DNA from: Bradyrhizobium iriomotense
GTDB taxonomy: Bacteria > Pseudomonadota > Alphaproteobacteria > Rhizobiales > Xanthobacteraceae
Length of the DNA stretch: 64,000 nt
Direction: 5' to 3'
NCBI RefSeq assembly: GCF_018129405.1
Contig: NZ_JAFCLP010000020.1
Coordinates: 62,001 to 126,000 of the forward strand
Shown: piece after piece, positions 57,898 to 64,000 of the stretch
Numbering within the stretch: the stretch's first letter is position 1
Layout of the letters: each line of letters begins with the position of its first letter
Program-made: the position numbers and the translations under genes
Notes under the pieces: model-generated
What the model was told of the DNA's origin: nothing
The model's input: the letters and a program-made list of their open reading frames with translations, nothing else
Database searches by the model: none

Positions 57898-57899
57898 CA

Positions 57900-60215
57900 A
57901 TGGGCAACAGCGGACAAGATCAAACCATGGGAGCCGCCAAGGTGCACTTGCCCACCAGCCTCGAGGCGTGGCTGTGGCGGGTGCTTATCTTCGCGCCGGC
58001 CGCTGTTTCGATCTGGTGCCTGAATCGGCCCGACACTTACCGAACGCTGATATTCGATGGCGGTTGGGTAACGCGATTTTACGTTGTCGCCTGGATCATC
58101 CTGACACCGTATCTTGGCTGGCTCATCATGGCGACCGGCCGCCTGACGTTCTCCCTCGTCAAGCACGAACCCGCTCAGCGGGTCGACGAATTCTTCGTCG
58201 GCGCGGCCACACTCGTATTGACGGGATTTGGGTTCGGCGCTCTTTCACTTCTCTATCCGCAAATCGTGCTCGGGTTATCGATCGCAATTCTGTTGTGGGA
58301 TATTCGGAGCGTCTGGACGCCGCAGAAACTCGCGCTAAATCTCTCGCTGATCACGACATCGCTGCTCGGTCTTTGGCTTCTGGCAACGGTGTTTCTGGAT
58401 CGCGCCGTCATACCTGACGTCATTTCGACCGACGTTCAGCAGCTCTATGCACCGTATCTTGCGGAAGTTGCGAGAAATCACAGCATCTGGCTTGCGGACG
58501 ACAACCCCATCTTTTCCGACTTCGAAATCGGCCACGGAAATGGGCTGCACTTGTTGCTGGCGACGTTTCTGCCTCCGCACGTCGCCCAGATCATTTCATT
58601 TCTCTACTTCGTCGGCATCGGCGCGGTCATTTTCGAGCTCGCCCGCCTCATTCTGCCATTGCAGATTCTGGGACGGCGGTGGCAAGCCGCAGCGATACCG
58701 GTTGCACTCGGCTTGGCAATTCTGGGTCTTGCTTGGCCCAGAACGATGCCGAGCGTCACACCCGGTCTCCACACCATGGAGTTCGGAAAATACCACCTTC
58801 AGACCGCGGCGTTCTTCGTCTATTTCCTTCTGGTTGTCATTCGGTCCTCCCAACATCGAGACAGACTTGCCGCCGGCATTTGCGCCTTTGCCGTTGCCGC
58901 TTCCTATCCGCTCTATGTCGCGTTTGTCTTCTTGATTTCGTCATTGGGAGTGCTCACCAAGGCGCTTCAGCGCGACTTATCCGGCGTCATGACTGGCGCA
59001 CTGCTCGGAGCGGGAGCTATCGCCGGGTGCATACTGGCCTTCTCTGTCAACTATCTTTACCTCGGAATCCCGGCAACCAACCCGTACTCGCTGTTCCGAA
59101 GCGTCGCGTCGGTAGAGCGCTTCTCGCAGTTCGGCAGCCTCGATATTCTCGACTACTTTGTGCTGGCGCAGTCGCTGGAGGTCAGCGACTTCCTCACCAA
59201 GGCGGGCTTGTACGCCTTCTTCGAGCAGATCAAGTCCGTTCTCCTGGTCGCTATTCTTCTCACGACGACGGCTTTGGCCGTCATTTTCATCGACTGGAAG
59301 CTGTTTCCCGACCGGTCCGACGCCTCGAAGCCGCTGACATTGCCCAATCCCGCGGGGGCTTTCATCGTTATCGTCTACTTAGCCAGCGTCCGGCTTCTGG
59401 ATATGACCTTGAATATTCCGAGCCTGGTCAGACTATCCATTCATGCCAACGCACTATTCCCGCTTGCGACCGTCGCAATCGCCTGTTGGGGACTACTCAT
59501 CGTTCGGCGACTGACCCCGATTTGGTTCGCCGGGCGCTACGCTCCTGATGTAGCTGTCCTGGCGCTCTTGATGGCCTGCGGCTGGGCGACCGTTTCGTAT
59601 CCCTGGCGCAGCTTCAGGGATGACGGAGCCATCGCTTTTCTGACCGGGCGCCCGCTTCGTCAGATGCCGCGTGTTGAGGTGGACTGGCAACGATGTGACG
59701 TGCTGCAGCAATCGACGGGCTCTGATCGCATTCTGCCCCTCAACGGCTATCGCGCGATGGTGCCATGCTATTTCTCGCCCCTGCTCACGCGCGGCAAGGT
59801 CGTTCATACCTATGAGAGCGATGTCGCGCGCGATTTCAAAAAGATCGCGCTGGGGACTCCCGATACGGCAGAAGCCGCACTTCGTGCGTTGAAAGTGAAT
59901 CTCTTTTACGTTCAGAAGGAGAATTGCGATTTTTGGCTGAACGGGTTCTCTGATCTCTTCCAGAAAGACGAACTGGCGAAGCGCTTTACTGTTCGCATCG
60001 AGACTCCGGATTACTGGCTGTTGACGTGGCAAAATGGCGATCAACCGATGAGTCCAGATGCAGAGACCGAAATCTCGATGCTAAGAGCGAGATCGAAAGA
60101 CATCTACCGGGACGCTTATGGCGTGGAACCATTCGAGGCGATCAAGCACCGTCTGCCATCAAGCGACAAGCGCAGAGATCTCAGGCTTCTTGAGCAACTC
60201 TCCAAGTGCCGCTGA
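57900..60215 (+). CDS. Large multi-pass membrane protein, glycosyltransferase-like
   Basis: A 771-residue protein with at least ten hydrophobic segments in residues 1-600, then a soluble C-terminal domain of about 170 residues. I do not recognise a specific family. The layout, with many helices and an extracytoplasmic tail, resembles GT-C type glycosyltransferases, but no clear catalytic DD or ExD motif was identified. The base composition appears lower in GC than the enzyme genes beside it. It starts 2 bp after the flippase-like gene. Confidence 0.7.
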   Translation: MGNSGQDQTMGAAKVHLPTSLEAWLWRVLIFAPAAVSIWCLNRPDTYRTLIFDGGWVTRFYVVAWIILTPYLGWLIMATGRLTFSLVKHEPAQRVDEFFVGAATLVLTGFGFGALSLLYPQIVLGLSIAILLWDIRSVWTPQKLALNLSLITTSLLGLWLLATVFLDRAVIPDVISTDVQQLYAPYLAEVARNHSIWLADDNPIFSDFEIGHGNGLHLLLATFLPPHVAQIISFLYFVGIGAVIFELARLILPLQILGRRWQAAAIPVALGLAILGLAWPRTMPSVTPGLHTMEFGKYHLQTAAFFVYFLLVVIRSSQHRDRLAAGICAFAVAASYPLYVAFVFLISSLGVLTKALQRDLSGVMTGALLGAGAIAGCILAFSVNYLYLGIPATNPYSLFRSVASVERFSQFGSLDILDYFVLAQSLEVSDFLTKAGLYAFFEQIKSVLLVAILLTTTALAVIFIDWKLFPDRSDASKPLTLPNPAGAFIVIVYLASVRLLDMTLNIPSLVRLSIHANALFPLATVAIACWGLLIVRRLTPIWFAGRYAPDVAVLALLMACGWATVSYPWRSFRDDGAIAFLTGRPLRQMPRVEVDWQRCDVLQQSTGSDRILPLNGYRAMVPCYFSPLLTRGKVVHTYESDVARDFKKIALGTPDTAEAALRALKVNLFYVQKENCDFWLNGFSDLFQKDELAKRFTVRIETPDYWLLTWQNGDQPMSPDAETEISMLRARSKDIYRDAYGVEPFEAIKHRLPSSDKRRDLRLLEQLSKCR

Positions 60216-60229
60216 GGGTTGCCGATTTG

Positions 60230-60832
60230 ATGGCGAAAAACGATCCTGCACGGAGATTTCAGATGCATTTCAGCAGATTCTTGTCTTGGAGCGGGCCCCG
60301 CTGGCAAACGAGCGCGCGCGCCGCCCTGATGACAGCTCCCCTCCCCATCGCGGCGTTCGGCCTCCTGGTGAAGATTCCTCCCGAGGTCGAATTTTTCAGC
60401 GGCGGCTTCCTGACGGCGTTGAACAGCTTGTGTCTCGCTGTCCTCGCTCCCTATGTCGTTCTCGCGTTTGTCGGAACGGGAGCCCTGCTCGTTAGCCCGC
60501 TCGCCGACGAAGATATCTACCTCGACACCGCTGACCTGCTCGTGCTGCAATTCTTCGGCGGCGCCGCTCTATGCAGTTTGATTGGCGTTAGCCTCGGTGC
60601 GGCCGGGTTGCTCTTCCCGTGGATCACCATCCCATTCCTGACGGCCATCGTAGCCTGCTACCTTGCGCGGCAATTGTGCTCGACGCGACCCGCGGTGATA
60701 TTCCACAGCTTTATCTTCCGCTTCTCGCCGACCTGCAGAACCGGCACACCCTCTGGCTCAATCCCGAAGCACCGAAGCTGTTCTGGTTGCTCGCGAACAG
60801 CGTGGAATCTCTTAACTTATCAATTGAGATGA
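60230..60832 (+). pseudogene. Truncated membrane protein remnant
   Basis: An open frame of 200 residues. The first 145 residues contain four or so hydrophobic helices (SLIGVSLGAAGLLFPW). The last 40 residues are Ser/Arg/Pro-rich and do not look like membrane protein. A reading frame starting near 60619 continues with plausible protein-like sequence, suggesting a frameshift. It may be the N-terminal remnant of a protein like its neighbour. ATG at 60230; a GTG eight codons earlier is possible. Confidence 0.5.
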
Positions 60833-60850
60833 ACGCTCGGGCCCTATATA
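60824..60850 (+). promoter_or_regulatory. Promoter candidate for the distal methyltransferase
   Basis: TTGAGA, 15 bp, TATATA, about 80 bp before the GTG at 60931, in a locally AT-rich stretch. Spacing is short, so the call is tentative. Confidence 0.35.
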
Positions 60851-60930
60851 GCCGTACAATGGTTGCCAGTTGCGGGCCGTAACGGCTCGGGGCCACAACT
60901 TCAGAACTTTTCCTGCAAAGAGCTAGACCC

Positions 60931-62148
60931 GTGACCGATCATTGCCGCCTCTGCCATTCGACCGACCTGCGACCGGTCATCGACCTCGGATTGATGCCGA
61001 TTGCGCATCGGCTGCGACACAGCCGGAACGAGCAGGACGAACGGTACCCGTTCGAGGTCCTCGCCTGCGGCGAGTGCGGTCTGCCCCAGATCGTCAAGCC
61101 GATCGATCCCGACATCCTGTATCGGCAGTTCAATTATAACTTCAGCAGCTGGAAGCCTGAACCGCACCAGGTCGACGAGCTCGACACCATTGCGAAATTC
61201 TCGAAGCATCAATCCGTGTTCGAGATCGGCTGCAACGACGGCCTGTTCATGGACAAGCTTCGCGAGCGCGGCGCGAAGGTCCTGGTCGGCGTGGAGCCCA
61301 ACCCGGTATCGGGCAAGATCGCCCGCGAGCGCGGCATCAAGGTCTATGCCGACATGATCAGCCCGGCGATGTGTCACGACGCCGTGGCGCAGGCCGGCAA
61401 GTTCGACCTCGTCGTCTCGCGCCAAGTGCTGGAGCACATCGTCGATTTCGAGAACTTTTTCGATTGCGTGAAGATCGCTCTCAAGGACGACGGGCTGCTG
61501 TTCATCGACGTGCCCGACTTTGATCCCGGCTCGACGGCGGGAGACCTCTCCGTCCTCTGGGAGGAGCACGTCAGCTATTTCACCGAGCCGACCCTGCTCG
61601 CCCTGCTGGCGCGCCACGGCTTCGAGGCGGTGTCCGTGAAGAAGTATAATTTCAGCGGCGGCAGCCTCGCGATCGCGGCCCGCCGCGCCGCGCATGCCGT
61701 GACACCGCCGCCCGCCCCTGCCGGCGTCGGCGAGAAGTTCGGCCAGCGCGCAAGAGAGTATGGCGCACGCCTGCGACCGATTCTCGCCAAGGCTCGCGCC
61801 AGCGGCGCCGAGATCGCCATCTACGGTGCAGGCTGCCGCGCCTGCACTTTCACCAATGCGCACGAACTGGCGGACCTCATCGACCTCTCGGTTGACGACC
61901 AGAAGGAGCGCCAGGGGCTGTTCCTGCCGGGCACCGGAATCCCGATCCGCTCGCCGGAGGACCTGACCGGCAAGTCGAACGCGCTCGTCTGTCTTCTGGC
62001 CGTGAACCAGGAGAACGAGGCCAAGGTCAGCAGCCGGTTGCGCGAGAACGTAAAGCGCCCGCTGCACATCGTCTCCATCTTCGCGCCCTCCGATATCTGG
62101 AGCGAGCTCGATCGCCTCGAAGCGGCCGCAGGGTCGCGGCATGGCTGA
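60931..62148 (+). CDS. C-methyltransferase-type SAM-dependent methyltransferase, second copy
   Basis: A 405-residue three-domain methyltransferase like the one at 41915. Zinc-finger-like CRLCH and CGECG, SAM motif VFEIGCNDGLFMDK, LVVSRQVLEHI, and the C-terminal GAGCRACTFTN segment are present. GTG start. The two copies share architecture but are diverged, so different sugars are likely. It overlaps the next gene by 8 bp. Confidence 0.85.
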   Translation: MTDHCRLCHSTDLRPVIDLGLMPIAHRLRHSRNEQDERYPFEVLACGECGLPQIVKPIDPDILYRQFNYNFSSWKPEPHQVDELDTIAKFSKHQSVFEIGCNDGLFMDKLRERGAKVLVGVEPNPVSGKIARERGIKVYADMISPAMCHDAVAQAGKFDLVVSRQVLEHIVDFENFFDCVKIALKDDGLLFIDVPDFDPGSTAGDLSVLWEEHVSYFTEPTLLALLARHGFEAVSVKKYNFSGGSLAIAARRAAHAVTPPPAPAGVGEKFGQRAREYGARLRPILAKARASGAEIAIYGAGCRACTFTNAHELADLIDLSVDDQKERQGLFLPGTGIPIRSPEDLTGKSNALVCLLAVNQENEAKVSSRLRENVKRPLHIVSIFAPSDIWSELDRLEAAAGSRHG

Positions 62149-63346
62149 CGACAAGCTCTTCAATTACTACGAACGTCAGAGCGTCCTGCCGACGTTCGGG
62201 AATTTCAAATCGGCCGCCGAACTCGATGCATATGCCAGACAGCGGCGCGAGCTGTTTCTGGACAAGCTCGCGCTGCCGCCGCGGCTGTTCCGCGACGCCG
62301 AGGTGCTCGAATTCGGTCCTGACTCCGGTGAGAACGCCTTGGTGTTTGCCGGCTGGGGCGCGAACATGACCCTCGCCGAACCGAACCGGCATGCTCATCC
62401 GAAAATCGAGGCCTATTTTGCGCATTTCGGCCTGACCGAGCGCCTGCGCGAACTCGCGCTGGCCGACGTCGAGGGGTTTCACAGCGATCGACGTTTCGAC
62501 ATCATCGATGCCGAAGGATTCATCTACACGGTGCAGCCGAGCGAAAAATGGCTCGGCATCTTCAACCGGCTGCTCAATCCGGACGGTTATGCCGTCGTTT
62601 CCTATTACGAACGTTATGGCGGCTTCTTCGAGCTCGCGCTCAAGGCGATCCATGCCGCCGGCAAGGTGCTGACGGGTCGACCGGCGCTGGAGACGGCGAA
62701 GTCGCTGTTCGAGGCGAAGTGGAACAGCATTCCGCACACCCGCAGCTTCGAATCCTGGCTGATGGACGTGCTCGAGAATCCGTTCGTCCGATACCGGTAC
62801 TTCCTCGATTCGGGCGCCCTCTGCACCGCGGCACATGAGCAGGGGTTCGACATCCATTCGGCATGGCCCGCCTATCACGACAGCCTGGATGTCTACTGGC
62901 ACAAGAAGGTCCTGTCGGCGGACGAGAAGCTGCGTCGCGCGGCGCGCCACCTCGACCGCAGCCGCCTGAGCTTCCTCGGCGGACGAAAGCTTTATCTGGT
63001 CGGTCAAGCCGACACAGTGAGCGCGATCTCGGCCTCGATCGAAGCGCTGGTGCTCGATGTCGACAGGATGATCGACGACCCCTTCGGCGACAGCCTGCCC
63101 CGCGTGATCGCGAGCCTCGCTTCGTTGCGCGAGACGATCCTGACGACGGACATTCTTGCCGACGATGCTTCCGACATCGAAGCCATCACCGCGACGCTCG
63201 ATAGTTTCCATCGCATCTTCGGCGCGATCGGGCGGCGCGATGCGTCCGCGATCACCGCCCTCACCCAATCGGACCCGGCGTTCATCAACACCTGGGGTCA
63301 GCCGGCGCATTTCCTCGTCGTCCGGAAGCGCCTCGAGGGATCGTAG
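62141..63346 (+). CDS. SAM-methyltransferase-like protein with unrecognised C-terminal region
   Basis: A 401-residue protein. Residues 60-160 look like a methyltransferase fold (VLEFGPDSGENALVF as motif I, RFDIIDAEGFIYTVQPSEKWL as motif IV region). The C-terminal 200 residues contain HxxRSFESWLMD and many helices I cannot assign. It is translationally coupled to the preceding methyltransferase. Function unknown; a role in glycan methylation is inferred from its neighbours. Confidence 0.65.
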   Translation: MADDKLFNYYERQSVLPTFGNFKSAAELDAYARQRRELFLDKLALPPRLFRDAEVLEFGPDSGENALVFAGWGANMTLAEPNRHAHPKIEAYFAHFGLTERLRELALADVEGFHSDRRFDIIDAEGFIYTVQPSEKWLGIFNRLLNPDGYAVVSYYERYGGFFELALKAIHAAGKVLTGRPALETAKSLFEAKWNSIPHTRSFESWLMDVLENPFVRYRYFLDSGALCTAAHEQGFDIHSAWPAYHDSLDVYWHKKVLSADEKLRRAARHLDRSRLSFLGGRKLYLVGQADTVSAISASIEALVLDVDRMIDDPFGDSLPRVIASLASLRETILTTDILADDASDIEAITATLDSFHRIFGAIGRRDASAITALTQSDPAFINTWGQPAHFLVVRKRLEGS

Positions 63347-63349
63347 CCA

Positions 63350-64000
63350 GTGAGGCCAGGCATTGGCATCATCGGAACAGGCATGGTCGGCCAGATGTGC
63401 CACCTCGCCAATTTCGTTGCCAATCCCGCCTGCCGCGTCGTCGCGATCGCCGATCTCCGGCCCGACCTGGCAGCCGCCGCCGCGCAGAAATTCGGCATCT
63501 CGCGGGTCTACAGCACGCACCGGGAGCTGCTCGCGGATAGCGAGGTGTCCGCCGCCGTCGTCGTGACGAAGCGTCGCGCCACCGGCCCGATCGTGCTGGA
63601 CGCGTTGAACAGCGGCCGGCACGTGCTGTCGGAGAAGCCGATGGCTTACACGACGGTTCAGGCCGCTTCGCTGGTCGAAGCTGCGCGGCGACAGCGCCTC
63701 GTCTACAGCATCGGCTACATGAAGCGTCACGACGCCGGCGTAGCGCGCGCGCTGGCTGAACTGACTCGCTTGCGCGCAGACGGCTCGCTCGGACGCATTG
63801 TCGGAGCAACAGGCTGGTGCTTCGGCGGCGAGACCGGCCGATCGCACGACAACTTCGTCATGACCGGCGAAACCCGGCCGGACGGGCTCGATCTCTGGCA
63901 GGATGGTCCCGACTGGATGCCGGGCGCGTTGCGGCCCGGCTACGACAACTTTCTGAATGTGTTCAGCCATATCATCAACCTCGCGCGCTACCTGCTCGGA
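63350..64000 (+). CDS. Gfo/Idh/MocA family oxidoreductase, C-terminus cut by window edge
   Basis: The first 217 residues of a Gfo/Idh/MocA protein, NAD(P)-dependent and typically acting on sugars. GIIGTGMVGQM is the dinucleotide fold and LSEKPMAYT contains the conserved EKP. The substrate half is partly present. GTG start right after the methyltransferase-like gene. In glycan loci such enzymes oxidise or epimerise NDP-sugars. Confidence 0.85.
   Translation, partial: MRPGIGIIGTGMVGQMCHLANFVANPACRVVAIADLRPDLAAAAAQKFGISRVYSTHRELLADSEVSAAVVVTKRRATGPIVLDALNSGRHVLSEKPMAYTTVQAASLVEAARRQRLVYSIGYMKRHDAGVARALAELTRLRADGSLGRIVGATGWCFGGETGRSHDNFVMTGETRPDGLDLWQDGPDWMPGALRPGYDNFLNVFSHIINLARYLLG

Overview
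This window reads as a high-GC alphaproteobacterial chromosome, most likely Bradyrhizobium or a close relative. The evidence is the order of the ribosomal and RNA polymerase genes, the family-typical protein lengths, and intergenic palindromes of the kind seen in Rhizobiales genomes. I found no tRNA, rRNA, CRISPR array, insertion sequence or phage gene.

Layout. Positions 1-1500 hold a truncated SDR oxidoreductase and a Bug-type solute-binding protein. From 1556 to 21812, all on the minus strand, lie the alpha (rpsM-rpsK-rpoA-rplQ), spc, S10 and str operons, transcribed right to left from rpsL down to rplQ. The spc block has two oddities. A divergent second SecY is wedged by 4-bp overlaps between secY and adk, and adk carries a tail of about 90 residues rich in Lys and Ala. 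Positions 22484-27877 hold a three-gene accessory island between rpsL and rpoC: an FAD monooxygenase-like protein, an ABC transporter with acidic tails, and a fusion of an amine-oxidase-like flavoprotein with a SAM methyltransferase. From 28071 to 41583 is the secE-nusG-rplKA-rplJL-rpoBC region, interrupted by a 2-hydroxyacid dehydrogenase gene.

From 41915 to the right edge is a surface-carbohydrate locus. A three-gene minus-strand arm (C-methyltransferase-like protein, flippase-like membrane protein, sugar-phosphate isomerase) diverges from a long plus-strand arm. The plus arm encodes two NDP-sugar epimerases, a nucleotidyltransferase/PfkB kinase fusion, a HAD phosphatase-like protein, an APH-like phosphotransferase, a split transketolase, two DegT aminotransferases, a 2OG-Fe(II) oxygenase, a small LIC12192-family protein, methyltransferases, a WbuC-like cupin and membrane proteins. 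Most plus-arm genes overlap or nearly touch, so they probably form one transcript. The enzyme set resembles a complete route from a sedoheptulose-type phosphate to a nucleotide-activated heptose-like sugar, followed by amination, hydroxylation and methylation. That reading is an inference.

The most unusual items are the SecY paralogue lacking the plug and the conserved C5-loop arginine, the adk tail, the flavoprotein-methyltransferase fusion, two heptad-built hairpins placed 4-5 nt after the tuf and rpsM stop codons, and the carbohydrate locus.
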